Origin: Camarhynchus parvulus
Taxonomy: Eukaryota > Chordata > Aves > Passeriformes > Thraupidae
Direction: 5' to 3'
DNA: 64,000 nucleotides
Assembly (NCBI RefSeq): GCF_901933205.1
Contig: NC_044573.1
Location: 54,939,993-55,003,992 of the forward strand
Shown here: one piece after another, positions 24,363 through 37,569 of the stretch
Position numbering within the stretch: the stretch's first letter is position 1
How the letters are laid out: each line of letters opens with the position of its first letter
Notes under the pieces: model-generated
The model's database searches: none
What the model saw: the letters and a program-made list of their open reading frames with translations, nothing else
What the model was told of the DNA's origin: nothing
Program-made: the position numbers and the translations under genes

Positions 24363-25106
24363 GTAAAAGAATTCATAAGGGGAAAATTTCACCCCTAGGA
24401 ATAAGGCATGGGGGAGAGGGAGAATTAACAGTTGCAGCTACTGGATTTCTTCTGTGTTGTAGAGGAAGAGATTCTGAATCGTGTTCCTCTTTCAGTTTCT
24501 CTAGCCATCAATCCCCAAGTTTGTGTGTACACATACCACATAAAATGGGTATAATATTTCTTATTTCAATTATGATTTTAGCCATTGTATGTGGAACTTT
24601 TTAGATGCTTCCTGATATTTAGTGTAGAAGTACCAAATTATTTTTAAATTATTTTCAAGCCCATGGTCTCACAGAATAAGGAAGAGATCAGCATTAATTT
24701 TCAGCTTTCAAAGTTTGATTGACATTTGTCAGCCTTCTCAGAAGGAATGCTGTGTGTTAGTGCTAGCCTCTCTGCTGATTTCCATTGGCTGATTTCCCTG
24801 CCATAGGGATATGTGTAGTCTCAAGGAGCTTCCCTTGATCCTTCTTTGGACCAAAGTAAAATTAATTTTGAGATCTTTACCTTGACCCTTCCATCCAGCC
24901 TTTATACAATGAAGTAGAACTTTATGCTGTTCCCAGTGTAAGCCCAACTGATGGTTGTAAAAAAATCTTCATTATCCAGTAGGTTTAAGATTAGGCATTT
25001 AGGGCAACAAGCATGTGAGATCCAAAGGACGAAAATAATTTAAACAAATCCCAAATAGCTTGAATGCTTTTAATTTACTTTTGTATTTATTCCTCCCTCC
25101 TCCAAG

Positions 25107-25277
25107 GTTAGCCAGCTGAAGATATTGTTGCAATCCGTTCTTGATCAGTGGAGCATTTACAAAGTGGCTTATGAAGAACTGAACAGTTACCTGACAGAAG
25201 CCAGATACTCTTTGTCCCGTTTTTATCTTCTTACTGGTTCTCTGGAAGCTGTGAAAGTCCAAGTTGATAAACTTCAG
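25107..25277 (+). CDS. SYNE1: SYNE1 exon w19 (spectrin repeat)
   Basis: 57 codons, phase 0 to 0; acceptor CTCCAAG (AAG rather than CAG), donor CAG/GTGAAA. Contains LLQSVLDQWSIYK and EARYSLSRFYLLTGSLEAV. The next 595-bp intron holds nothing recognisable. Confidence 0.95.
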
Positions 25278-25872
25278 GTGAAAAGAGTTAATTTTGTCTG
25301 AAATTGTATGGATACAGGTAACTGTAGGCTTTGGCTTATAAGAAGTAGAAGACATACTGGTGCATTAAAATCACATGACATTAAGAGGACACATTATAAA
25401 CCAGCCACTGTATGTTTCCTTTTGCAGAAAAAATAATTTGGGATAGTTGTTTTCGTTTTAGATTTTTGATGTTCTTTGTAATTTTGAGCCATACAATCAA
25501 ATTGTTACAAATTTAAAATCATGCTAATGGCCGTAAAAACTAAAGTTTCTTTTGCTACTTCATCAGGCTTCAGAGCTATAGGTGCATGTTGAGATCACAT
25601 TTTTAGCCCCCCACCAACCTTGCAGTAGATTGATGATCAAAGAAAATGATGTTCCAGGAGCTGAGACACTCACATGATCAAGTAATTTACCATTGTAAAA
25701 AAGAGCATATTAGAGCATATTTATATTAAACCACTTATTTATATGAAACACATGAAATCAAGTTTTTGTTCATAATCTAATGCAATTGATGCATACTATT
25801 TTGAAATGCTTCTACATCGTGGAATTTTAGTAACTCAAGCTTTTGTTTTGTTTCATTATTATTCTCCTTTAG

Positions 25873-26006
25873 AGCCTACAAGATGAATTGGAAAAACAAG
25901 AGAATAGCTTACAGAAATTTGGTTCTGTGACCAATGAGTTGTTGAAAGAGTGTCACCCACCAGTGACTGAAACACTTACCAACACTTTGAAAGAAGTGAA
26001 TATGAG
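25873..26006 (+). CDS. SYNE1: SYNE1 exon w20 (spectrin repeat)
   Basis: 134 bp, phase 0 in, phase 2 out (Arg codon AG/G). ECHPPVTETLTNTLKEV is preceded by an acidic helix (LQDELEKQENSLQKFG). Acceptor TTTAG, donor GAG/GTAGAA. The next intron is 1,427 bp without a recognisable repeat. Confidence 0.95.
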
Positions 26007-27433
26007 GTAGAAAATGTCTTTGTGTTAAACTTTAATTTCAGTAGTAAATCTGTATTTATCCATTATCCAGTTTTCCATTATCCCTGTTTTTCTTGTGTTT
26101 TATTATTTTAAGTTCCTGGGGTCATGAGAGGTTTATTGGAACAGGCAGGTTTATTCCTTTTGCCAAGGACTGAAGTAAAACTCTCATTTACTGGTCATAA
26201 TAAATGAAATACCTTCTCCACTGAGCATTTGAGCATGAATGTCCGTAGTTTTACTCTGTGCTTCACTGCCAACCAAGATTCATAAATACCATGCTGGAAA
26301 ATAATACTGCACTTGAAATTTGAGAACTTTACCTGGAAACTTTGTCTGAGAACTTTATGTGAAAACTTTGCAATGTTTCAATGGTTTGCATCAGCTTCCT
26401 CAAATTTTAGGTTGCTATTTCTAGTTGCAGGAAGGGCATCATAGACAGGAAGATCTAAGCCCCTCACCTTGGCAAACAGCTTCCCCAGCTTTGAATTCAG
26501 GCAAGAACTAGTAAAAGGGTTTACTCAGATACAGGAAGGGAGGATCCAGAAGAAAAAAGATAGTTTGGTGGAAAGCTGGGAATTTTTTGGAAAGCAGAAT
26601 CACGCTGAATTTATTTTAATCTGTGTTCAGTCCTGTCCTAGAAACTGGAAGTGGGAGGAAGGATTATTAAGATACCATAGAATTTAACAGTTTCAGTGAT
26701 GGCTGGCAGAATTTTTGCTCCAAAATCTTTGCTTTTCATCATATAATAATAATTGATAAATACTGTGATTTTCTTTGGTAAGGAAACAATTAGGCAGTTT
26801 GTTAACTACAAGCGCATTTGAGAAAGCATGTGTTCCTGGTTGCTATTAGAGAAAAAAAAATTCACTGGGAAGTTATTATAGGAAAGAATTCAAAGGGAGA
26901 TTAGATATTTAATTGGATAATAGAAATATAAAGATTTTTAATATGTCTGGGAGTATTTTACAAGCGAGTTACACAGAACTTTATGACTAAATACTGCGTC
27001 AGAGTTTGGGAGAAAATGGCAGGAGAGGAAATGGTGTCTTGTTTACAGCTGTTCTGGTCCTCTTAGGCCCTTACAGGAATCTGCTATTGGCAGTGCATGG
27101 GTGGTCATGGATGCCTTGTAATGCTGAGGGTACTAAGTGGAAGTAGCAGGAGGTTCACTACGAAAAATGTGTTGCAGCTCTGACCACCAGCATTAATAAA
27201 CAGTATCCAAGATGTGGCACGCATCACACACATTGTGACGGCTCAGAACAGCCAGGTTTGGTATTGAAACAGAAATTCCTTGGTTTGGTATTATTTTCAC
27301 CAAATGTCTGGATCTTGATTATTGCCAATTTTTTAAAAGTCAAGAGACCATGGGAAATAGCAGAGAGATAGAGGGAAACAGCTTGTTATTGTGGACTCCC
27401 AGGCTTGCATCACTCATGCAGTCTCCTCCCCAG

Positions 27434-27638
27434 GTGGAACAATCTCCTGCAGGAGGTTGCAGAGCGGCTGCGTGCCAGCAGGGCCCTGCTCCAGCTGTGG
27501 CAGAGGTACAAGGACTGCTACCAGCAGTGCTCTTCCATGGTCCACCAGCGAGAAGAGCAGACCAATGAACTCCTGAAGACTGCAACCAGCAAAGACATCG
27601 CTGATGATGAAGTTACTTCTTGGATTCAGGACTGCAAT
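27434..27638 (+). CDS. SYNE1: SYNE1 exon w21 (spectrin repeat)
   Basis: 205 bp, phase 2 in, phase 0 out; acceptor CCCCAG, donor AAT/GTATGT. Starts WNNLLQEVAERLR, then RALLQLWQRYKDCYQQC and DIADDEVTSWIQDCN. Noticeably more GC-rich than neighbouring exons. The following 1,227-bp intron is unremarkable. Confidence 0.96.
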
Positions 27639-28865
27639 GTATGTTCAGTTAAGCTTTGCAGCTTTTCTCAGCTCTGTGGGCTAAAAAAAAAATCTCACGA
27701 GGCTAAACTCTGCTAACCTCTGTAGTTGGTGTTTTGGAATCTTGTATACTACATATTTCATTTTACTGATGCAGCCTAGGCACAGGAGGCAGCTGCATGT
27801 ATGCTACCCAAATGTCAATGAGTGTCTCTAAATTTTGATCCCTCCATTAGTTGTTGTTATGTTGTTTCAGAAGCTTGTATCTAAAGTCTGTTGTCTGGGG
27901 AAGGTGGATCAATTGCATCATTTGATTCAGTCTTAAGTTCCTGCTTAATGAAGGAATTCATACTTGGGAAAGTATCTCTACGAAGTCTTTGGAGTTCCTT
28001 ATAATAGAAAGAAACACAAAATCCTTTGACTATATTTCCTCCAATTAAGACTGTTCACATTTTCAGAAAGATGGAGATGTCTTTATTCTTCCTTATGGAA
28101 AGACACCATTTTCTCTGAAACCTTGAGATTCTTCCTTTTTCAGGATTGTATCTCAAGGCAGCAGAATAATTTATCTCCTCTCTGTGCTTACATTTTGGTT
28201 CTTTTGAACTTAAGTTGATGTTAAGTGTCATTGAACAAAAATAAAATAAAATATTAATTCTCTCAATGTAAGCAAAACAATTGCAGTGAGAAAAAATATT
28301 AGTGTTTAAAAAATAAGCATGTTCATGATCTTTTGGAGCATTTCTGCCATAATCAGGCACCATGGACTGGAAATTGAAATTGTTTGGTTCAAATAATTTA
28401 TTTCCTGGTGTCCCATTCTATAACAGTTATGTTAGGTCAGTTACAGAAGTTATTTTTTCAGCCATCCTGGTAAATCATAGCAGGAGGAAAAAGGAGGCCT
28501 ACACCTGAATCAATTCACAGAGATGGCTGCCACTGCTTAGGACCATCACATCAGTAAATTCAAAAGATTTCTTTCAATAGTTATTGCCTCATCAATAACT
28601 CAGGCTTGCTCAAAGGTAGTTGAGCACTGTGTTTTTTCAGTTCTTTTCTGTACAGGTTCTTGACATATCTTTTTTTTATTCTTCAAGTCATACAGAACGT
28701 AACTGTAAGTTAAGAAAAGTTTGATATTGAAATGCAGTAGTAAATTAAAGTTTTCTTTACAGTGCCTGAGTTTAGTCATTTCATTCTTCCTTTAAATCAG
28801 AGGATGATGATACCACCAGAGTGTCTGCTTAACTATTCATATCCTTATTCAATGTGTTGCAATAG

Positions 28866-29048
28866 GATGTACTCACAGATCTGAAAACAGCACAGGAGTC
28901 TCTGGTTGTTCTTCAAGAACTGGGGGAGGAGCTGAAAAGCCAGGTGGAGGCTTCAGCAGCAGCAGCCATACAGTCTGATCATCTCTCTCTGAACCAGAAT
29001 CTGTCAACCCTGGAACAGGCTCTTCGCAAGCAGCAGGCTGCACTTCAG
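28866..29048 (+). CDS. SYNE1: SYNE1 exon w22 (spectrin repeat)
   Basis: 61 codons, phase 0 to 0; acceptor GCAATAG (few pyrimidines), donor CAG/GTATGC. Contains LVVLQELGEELKSQ, a four-Ala run, and SLNQNLSTLEQALRKQQ. The next intron (1,009 bp) has nothing recognisable. Confidence 0.95.
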
Positions 29049-30057
29049 GTATGCAGACAGTGTTTACTGTCCTCAAATGTGATCATCCTGTGGTTCCTGA
29101 AAACACATAAATTAGCTAAATCTGCCTGGGAAAAGAGGGTACTGTTACCTGTTAGCTTTTCTTAGACTTCCCTGGAAGCCAAAGCTGAGAGTAGAAAATA
29201 TGCTCAAGTCCAGTAAAAAGACCTTGTAAGAAGGTCCAAATTGTGGGATAAGGATAGTAAACCTCAAGCAGGAAAACATCTGTCTGGAATGCCAAGGTGG
29301 CCATGTTTTCAGCACACAACAGTAGTGCTAACAGCTGCATCCACAGCTCCTGCTCCCCTGAAGACAACCACTCTTCCCATCTATTTCTTCAACAGTAAAA
29401 GAAATGAGAGATTCTGAATATTGTGTAGAACTCATTTTTTGCCATCCCTATTAATGTCAGTGACTATGCTGACACCTACCATTTGTGTCAAAGCCTGTTT
29501 AGTAGATGTTGCCAAATTGCTTGTGTCACTGTGGTCTAAAGAGGAAAAAAGGAGTGGAAGAATGTACTCCATAGGAAACTATTTGGATAAAAAAACCACA
29601 AAGGTAGCAGCTTCTGTTTGAGAGAAAAGAGGGTTTACTCAAGAAATCTAGCAGTATCTAGGATGTTTTTATAGTATCACTGTACTGTGAGGAGACAAAA
29701 CACAAAAAAAAAGTTTTTAATTTAAAATTTCAATAAGAGTTACTAGTTCTCTCTGCTAGCAATAGATTAAACAGAGGAGTTTCTTTCATAATAGAAAGGT
29801 AGAAAATGTTATCAATTTCAAGGTAAGGGGACATTTATACACTTTGCTGAAATGTTTCCTTTGCTGTGATCAAAAATCCTCTTCTAACCTAAAAAAAAAT
29901 CCAACTAATTCTGCAGTCTGCAAGCAAAGCAGCAGTTACAATTGCTCCTAGCCAATTCAACTGTTTGCAAATCTATAATGAGATAAACAGGAGCGTAATG
30001 TCAATAAGGAAGCTGTGAAGCTGAAGTTATTAAACTGTGGATCCTTTTGTATTCAAG

Positions 30058-30204
30058 GCTGGAGTCCTGGACTATCAAACCTTTGCCAAGAGCCTGGAAG
30101 TCCTTGAGACCTGGATAACAGAAGCAGAAGAAACATTGAAAGAACAGGATCCCGGTCACTCATCTGATGTCTCAGCAATACAGAGTAGAATGGAGCAACT
30201 CAAG
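30058..30204 (+). CDS. SYNE1: SYNE1 exon w23 (spectrin repeat)
   Basis: 49 codons, phase 0 to 0; acceptor TTCAAG, donor AAG/GTGACT. GVLDYQTFAKSLEVLETWI is a Trp helix A, then a loop with DPGHSSD. The next intron (1,028 bp) shows nothing recognisable. Confidence 0.95.
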
Positions 30205-31232
30205 GTGACTGATAAACAAAGGAGGTGCTGGGGTTTTCCTTATTTTGGCCTGGTTATTTGTAGTGCAGGATATGCACAGATCATATGTGCATTCTGTAGG
30301 TGGTAAAGGACTATAACTCATGAAAAGTTTAAGAATGAGAAATTGAAGTTTGATGACAGTCAGGGAATGATTGTCACATTGCCCCTGAGTAAAGATGAAA
30401 AGGGCAGTCAAACTGTTCAGAATAAAATTAATAACAGATCAAAATAGGCATGGAAAGTAGCAGGGTTTGAATATTTCCTTCTTCTTGTTTTCTCTCAACT
30501 TTTTTTGAATTTATTCAATTCCTGTCTCATTGGTATGTCCTTTAGGTGTGAAGTACTTTATACATTTGGGTAACTTGATATACTGAAGAAACATTCATAG
30601 TGTGTACTGTGTGATTTCCATTTGAGGTCTTGCACACTTTTGTTTTTGTGTCCTCCCTCTCCTTTTTTCAGAGGCCATGACAGGAAGTTGGTGAACTTTG
30701 CCATCTAGGCTGTTTTTGTCATTGGAATCTTCCATCTTTTTCCATCAAGATTAACTAAAGACAGAATTCCACTTTGTATATGCTAAAAAGCAGAGCATTT
30801 TCCTTATGGAGTGAATTGAGTATTTCTGTGCTGCAAAACAAAAACCTAAAAATAAAAATTTGAATAATTTCAGTGCGAATTTACCAGCCTAGAATTCAGG
30901 CCAAGAAACAAGGAAAAAGTCACTTATTTTGACAGTATAACCACAGGGCTTTGAACACCAGCCTGCTTCTTCAGCTCTGAGCTGTAAATCATCAATTCAG
31001 CATGACACTTCAGTGCAATTTGAGTATATTTCTCTGCACACTTTTAAACATGAACACAAGTTTTCTCCTGGTCTGGGACCAGAAGATGGATACTGGATAA
31101 TTTTTTCCCTGGCATAGAGGTTGCTTACCACTTGGTGGCAACCAAGGCTGTTCTAAATCTAACTAAGTGCTAGTTCATAATAATAATGTAATTCATGAAC
31201 TTCCCAGTTATCACTTTTATTGTTTGTTGCAG

Positions 31233-31387
31233 AGTCAAATGCTGAAGTTCAGCAGCATGGCCCCTGATTTGGACCGTCTCAATGAACTGGGTTACAGGCT
31301 TCCTCTGAATGACAAGGAAATCAAGAGGATGCAGAACCTGAACAGACATTGGTCTCTGATCTCATCTCAGACTACAGAGAGATTCAG
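31233..31387 (+). CDS. SYNE1: SYNE1 exon w24 (spectrin repeat)
   Basis: 155 bp, phase 0 in, phase 2 out (Ser codon AG/T). LDRLNELGYRLPLNDKEIK and NRHWSLISSQTTERF are, as far as I recall, essentially identical to the mammalian protein, making this one of the most conserved stretches in the window. Acceptor TTGCAG, donor CAG/GTGGGG. Intron to w25 is 301 bp. Confidence 0.97.
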
Positions 31388-31688
31388 GTGGGGATAAATA
31401 AAGACTGTTCTACAGTTTTCTACAAGTTAGAAAGTATACCTTTTGCAGAATATAAAAATGTTTCAGGTATTTTATTGGCCAAAGTTCCTTTTCTTTGGTG
31501 TACTTATAAATAAAGAGCAAAGCCATTGAACTGAGATGCTCATTTTTGGCTCACTTTTGTCACAAATTAACAGGATTTGAAATGACTGGGACTGCTACTT
31601 TTCTAAATAAATAAATGAGGTAGCTAAGGGGGAAGGGTGTTACCCTGATGTGGAATTACCTGAATCTGTCTCTCTCTCTTTCTTTCAG

Positions 31689-31836
31689 TAAGTTGCAGTC
31701 TTTCTTGCTGCAGCACCAGACCTTCTTGGAGAAATGTGGGACTTGGATGGATTTATTAGTTCAGACTGAGCAGAAGTTGGCAGTGGAGGTTTCAGGAAAC
31801 TACCAAAGGCTTTTGGAGCAACAGAGGGAACACGAG
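31689..31836 (+). CDS. SYNE1: SYNE1 exon w25 (spectrin repeat), GC donor
   Basis: 148 bp, phase 2 in, phase 0 out. LQSFLLQHQTFLEKCGTW opens the exon; LLEQQREHE closes it. The only frame-compatible 3' edge is GAG/GCAAGT, a non-canonical GC donor that otherwise fits the consensus. Using the GT four bases later would add GCAA and shift the frame. The following intron (3,747 bp) contains a G-quadruplex-type run at 34085-34111 and no recognised repeat. Confidence 0.95.
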
Positions 31837-31842
31837 GCAAGT
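31837..31842 (+). other. SYNE1: GC-type 5' splice site (GC-AG intron)
   Basis: The intron starts GCAAGT after GAG. The paired acceptor is CAACAG at 35583. Frame and protein continuity (HE joined to LFQAEM) fit this junction only. GC-AG introns form about one percent of vertebrate introns and usually have strong flanking donor bases, as seen here. Confidence 0.88.
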
Positions 31843-34084
31843 AATTATGTCTATTTATACATTGCTAATACACATACTATTTATACATAGGAGTGCACAT
31901 TCTTTTTTTGAATGATACAACAGCATGCCTTGAATTGTATTTGTGTCCACCATATGAGGAAAACTTAAAAACAGAAGCATGCAAATATGTCAATAATAGC
32001 CAGCGTGGAGGAGGACTCGAGTGTCTGTGTAATGCATCATTGTGCCTCTGAGTGTGTGTCCCCTGCGTTGAGTCTACTTCAGATTCATTTGTACCAAGGA
32101 AACCAAAGCTCCTTTAAAAACCTAACAATTCTCATGTTGTTTGGCTCTTTGCCTTCATTCATAACTGGAGAAAAATCTCTATTCTGATTTTTTTTTTACT
32201 AAGTTATCAATGCAGATAGCACTTGAAAAGCATGCTAAAGGAAGATTTTTCGGTCAAGTACTGAGTTATACAGTTCACCATGGGGCCTCCATTTGATAAC
32301 ATTTCCTTGGAGAGCAAATTAATTTGGTCTTTGCTGCATGCTAGAGTCATTTGTTTGTAACAAATCAGGAGCTAGCACAGCTTTTGCTGCAGGGAAAAAC
32401 TGATTCAGAGTTTTTACTAGTACTAGATCCAGAGTTTATGATTCTTCTGTGAAGTCAAGTGGTGCACATTTTTTCTCCACCCATATTGTTACTGCCAAGA
32501 TTCCTGTTAAAGATCAAGTAAAAGAAGTCAATTTTCATACCAGAGCTCCCATGTGGCCCCAGTAGTTTCAGTTCCCACAACTTTTTCAGCTGACCTTCTC
32601 CTAGACTCAGGCTGCATTACAGGAAGAGTTATGTCCTTTCCCCTCTTCTGCCTTATATCTCATAGCATAGTGTTTGAATGAGTGTCTGATAGCAAAAAGT
32701 AATTCACAACCATTTTTAGCATACGTTTGCCTTAGCATCTAACTGCCTTTGCTTTCACGAATGTCATCCATTTAATTTCCTTTCATTGCTGCCAGCATTA
32801 ACTGGACAGTCTCTGTAAGCTTAAACATCTCAGGTCTTTGAGATTTGAATGTCCAGAAATCATTTCTAAGTGGATAATTTCCTACTTTTGTTGTGTCCAG
32901 TCATAGCTATAATTATCTGGAGGGAGTTAGGGCAATCTTCTTGCATTCGTTTGTCTTGAGATCTCAGCTTAAGTCTTTCCTGAAACTGTGCAGACGAACA
33001 TTACTTGGGCATTCTACTGGAGCCCTTTTTTTGCAACTATAAAGTCATCTCAGAATTAAGATGATTAATATCTGTTTTTTAAGTGCTGCAGTTTATCCTC
33101 AAAAAAGTAACCTGCTTTTATTTTTTTTAACTTATTTTTGGCATTTTTATAAGCATTCATTACAAAATGCACATTTATTGTATTCATTACAAAATATCCT
33201 TTTCAGTGCTGCCTGACAGTCACTACGAATTTTCTTTTCACTACTTGTGGCAGAAAGGGTCCAATATCAACTTCTTGAGATGCATTTTCACATTGTTTTG
33301 CTTTGTATTTTTGAAAATAATGAGAAAATACTCTCTTTCCACCTGAATTCCTAGAATAGATATTTAAATGCTTCCAACTCTATTATTGCCTTTCCAGTGA
33401 CTCATAAATTTTTGCTGGTTTTTACCCAAAGAAGACCCCAACCACCTCAGTGGCCTTATTTAGAAATATCTTCCTGGTGGAGTTCACAAGGTGGAGGTGA
33501 TGGTCTTCTCACACATCATGTGCTAGCGCTGACATCTGCATCAGTCTACCAGGATGATCTTGTAATCACTCTTGCACAGTTCTCCAGTACATGGGACAGT
33601 GCTTGGGACTCCCATGCACTGGGAATGCACTGAGACAAGTGCTTGTCTCAATGTATTCCCAGGGAGAAAGTGCTGGCAGGGGAAGGGGAAGGAAGTTCTG
33701 TGCCAACTCAGTTACCAAATTTTTCCCCAGTGTGCCAGTGTTGTGCATTTCAGCATTTGCCCTCCTTTCCTTCTTATTTGAGCTCCTGTTTCTATGATTC
33801 ATGTCAATCTACATAAGAGAATAAATTTGGGTGACAAATTTAGGTAACAGAGTAACAGGTAACAGAGTATTCTTCTTATGTACAGAGTGTAAATATGGAA
33901 AGGGAGTGGATGGTGACTGAAACATCTCTACTTTCGTGTGGGGATTGAGTTCATCCACTCTAAGCAGAGTTCTCATGCTTGATAAGTTTTTATTTCATTT
34001 GTCCTCCTAAAAAAGTGTTAAAATTTTCCCTTTTGAAGGAATTGGTTTTGCTGGTTTTTAGTTTTGCTTTGTTTTCAGATTTTT

Positions 34085-34111
34085 GGGGGTGTGGAGGGAG
34101 GGGAGGGTGGG
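34085..34111 (+). other. Intronic G-quadruplex-type motif
   Basis: Five G runs of three or more (GGGGG, GGG, GGGG, GGG, GGG) separated by loops of six, one, one and one bases. This matches the standard four-run G4 pattern on the sense strand and so could form in the pre-mRNA. More G runs follow up to 34134. Confidence 0.8.
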
Positions 34112-35583
34112 AAACACTGGGGTTTCTGGGTGGGAGACTTGTTTAACCAATTGCAGCAGTTGTGTTCTGTTTAGTCTCAATCTGTCAACAATGCTGGTAG
34201 ATGCTGTTACCTCCTGTTCTTCGTGTCCCCTAACCTGACAAAAATAGATGTGACAGAAAGAAAGTAAAATTCTTGCCTTGTTGCTCAGCTTTCTGAAATT
34301 CTCAGTGCTGCACTATTGTGGCTTCATTCATGAGATAATAATAGCATTCAGTTTCCCTCTGATTCGGGTTCAGTCAATGATAAGTGCCAAGGCATTCAAA
34401 GAACAGTCTCAAATATTTCTGTAAAGAAATCAGACAACACTATTTCTTTCTATGAGAAAATGTATGACCTGAGTAGCGCCTCAGAGTTAACTCAGTGATT
34501 CAAAGAGGCAAAATCTCATTTTAAAAACTTACTGCATCATCTAGAAGCCCTAAACTACACATAATGTGCTTGAGGGATTTAAATGTGCAGGTGCCAGTGG
34601 GTGCAGATGCAGGGATTGGTACAATCACAATTTGAGCTGGTGGGATGCCATATAAGAGGAGTGTAGAATAGTGGCTCTTTCTTCAGACAAGGGTGAACTT
34701 CTATCAACTGCAAATACCATCACTAACTAAAGAAAAAAAAAAGCCTCAAGCTTCATAGCAGTATAATTTTTCTTTGAAACTCTCTGTAAACCTTTTGAAC
34801 ATAGAGTCAGTCCAGTGATGCCTGTGTGTACCTTCATTAACTTAAAAATATTCCTGAAGAATCCTACATAGAGACATGGTACATTACTAAAAGGAAAGAT
34901 GTTTTTAAAAATAAATTTAAGAAGTTTATACACTTGAGTCATGTTTGGTTAAGTAGTGATTAGGAAATTTTTTTGTCTTAAGTAACATTTAAGTAATAAG
35001 AGGGTTTTAAAAGTATTGTGAAAGTTTATTGTGCTGTTATTGCTTGTTTGAGGAAATTTGGAAAATAAATATGAACGCTTGGAAGAATTGGAAAATTGAT
35101 TTCTAGCTCCTATACATAGCTGTCTGTTTCTTTTAAGGCTCTATTGGCAATGTAAAAGTGTATTAAAAGTTTATATAACACTGTCACACATGGTCTGTAT
35201 AACAAAGCAAAAGATTATAAAATTCTTAAACATGTCAAAAAATAAAAAGTGCCCTTTCTGTCCAAACAAAAAATACCCTATCTGGATTTTGTTACAGATT
35301 ATAATGTCAATCACAAAACTGTGCTCAAAAACATAAAACCTATCTCCTGTTGATGTAATTTAGCTGTATAATATTGGTCTTGAGGAACTAATAATGATTA
35401 CTAGAAGCAGCAAGTAAATTTAAAATGAGAGTTTTCAATATGTTTCTATTAAGGTCATGAAAAAACTCCCACTGAATTAATTTGAAATGTGATTAAATAT
35501 ATGAAAATTCATTTTTATCAGTGCATAAAGACAGAATTAAAAAGTAAGATCTTGTTTTAACCTGCTTGTCTCCTGTACAACAG

Positions 35584-35678
35584 CTATTCCAGGCAGAGAT
35601 GTTCAGCCGCCAGCAGATTTTGCATTCAATTATCTCTGATGGGCAGCACCTCCTAGAACAAGGACAGGTGGATGACAG
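35584..35678 (+). CDS. SYNE1: SYNE1 exon w26 (spectrin repeat)
   Basis: 95 bp, the smallest rod exon here; phase 0 in, phase 2 out. Encodes FQAEMFSRQQILHSIISDG and LLEQGQVDD. Acceptor AACAG, donor CAG/GTAGAC. The following 968-bp intron shows nothing recognisable. Confidence 0.96.
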
Positions 35679-36646
35679 GTAGACATTGCTGTATTGTTGC
35701 TGCTGCTGGTTATGTGCAGTTATACTTAGACTAGTGGGAGACTTCCAAACAGAGAAGGTAGCAGATGGCAGTGTTCAGATCATGCTCTTCTGTAGTGGAA
35801 GTTACTATTGCTGTGGTTAAGCTGTTAATTAGCCAAATCTTAAGACATTGTTCTTTAGAATGCTATGGATCATGTGAATGCTTTGGGGAATACAGCAACC
35901 TCCTGAGGCTGCTTCTCTGACAAAGATTTGTCTTGGAATATCAACGGTGTTACATATATATCTATTCTGATGTGTTTTCAAAATGTCACCTCCACCAAAG
36001 GAGCCTGCAGCAGCACTACATTTGATTTATGCCACCTGGGCATTTGCCTCCACCAGGAGGATTCCCTACTGCCGTTTAAGAACACCCACAGCCCTAATGT
36101 GATGGAAGAGGAGTTCATTGTTGCATAGGATTTAATTTTAAATGCTTGTGATCAAATGAATGAAAATCAGTGGAACAGCAGTGGCTTCACAGTTATGCAA
36201 ATGCTAAGGTTATGGTACAAAGATGAACTGGTTTTTTGGAATGTGTGAATTTTATTAATACTGTGTGTGTCTTATGCCTGCTTTGAGCTCAGTAGTAAAT
36301 CTGGGGCTGAATTATGAAATCTCTATGATTTACTATGAATTTGACTAATCCAAACTGGCAAAACCTATGGGTTTTCTTTGTGTATTTCTGGGAAGAAGGT
36401 AGAAGAGTTTTGTGCATTAAGGGTTTGGGGGTTTTAAGGTGTCAATAATTGGATCCCTTTAACTCTCCCAGTACATGAAGTGTGAAGTTCTTATCCTCAG
36501 TCAGCCTTCAGAAGACTTCAGTGCTTTTCTCTTAGTGTTTTGTAATTGGCAGACACCTTCCTTTTCACTTCAATGTACTTCATTAAGCAAACATATCTAA
36601 GTATGAAGGTTACTTTGTCTTTTTATTATTTATCTATTTTTAATAG

Positions 36647-36881
36647 GGATGAATTTAATCTGAATCTGACTCTTCTGAGCCATCAGTGGCAAGGAGTAAT
36701 TCGCCGAGCACAGCAGATGAGGGGGATCATTGACAGCCGGATTCACCAGTGGCAGCGCTACAGGGAGATGGCAGAGAAGCTGCGCAAGTGGCTGCTGGAG
36801 ATGTCCTGCCAGCCAGCAACCGAGCTGGGCAGTGCTCCTGTCCCACTGCAGCAAGCAAGAGTGCTGCTGGATGAAGTGCAG
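36647..36881 (+). CDS. SYNE1: SYNE1 exon w27 (spectrin repeat)
   Basis: 235 bp, phase 2 in, phase 0 out; acceptor TAATAG, donor CAG/GTAGGT. Contains HQWQGVIRRAQQ, QRYREMAEKLRKWLLEM and a Pro-containing loop before LQQARVLLDEVQ. GC-rich in its second half. The next intron is 688 bp with a short ATA repeat near 37268. Confidence 0.97.
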
Positions 36882-37569
36882 GTAGGTGCAGTGTGGCTGA
36901 AGAAAAAGGAAAAAATCCCTGCCTTTTTTACAGACTTCACCATTTAAAATGTCTTAGATTCAGCCTGTCTGCTCTGCCAGTTCTTTTCTGGGACTGGCAT
37001 AACATCAGAAATGTGATGGAAGCAAAGGTGGAGTTCATAAAAACATGAAAGAGAGAACTTAGTGGACCCTCGCTCTTGAGCCACGTTTGCTTCTGTTTTT
37101 GCTTTCAACCAGTGTCACACTGAAATAGTCTTGAAAATATAGTGATGACCTGCTTGCAGAATGTATACTAAATAACAAGGATTCCTTGAGTGTCCATCTT
37201 CACCAGAGGTTTACAGTATCTAGTAAGCAGCTTGGTGTCTTCAAGGTTTTTAGCTGGAAGATGGATATAATAATAATAATAAACCTTACAAGCATAGCAA
37301 GCTCTAGAGGAAATCTTTCTCTTTAAGAGAGTTGAGATACTGACATTAATGGGGAGAAAGTCTTTCATGTTTTCATCTCCTTGGAGAAATTTTCTAAAGG
37401 TTTGCTGCAGTAAATGATTGTGAAAATGTTAAAGTGTTTGGGCCATAGCTCATGTGTAAGACAGGATATGCAACTAAAATATGGGCTTGAGAGTGAATTA
37501 CTGAATTGTAATGAAGTGCTAATTGTAATCAAAAGTACAAAGCTGACAGAAAACTGTTAATATTTTCAG

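Noticed and set aside
31987..32187. 66-codon open frame after w25
   Set aside because: Lies in the GC-AG intron, no homology or splice evidence.
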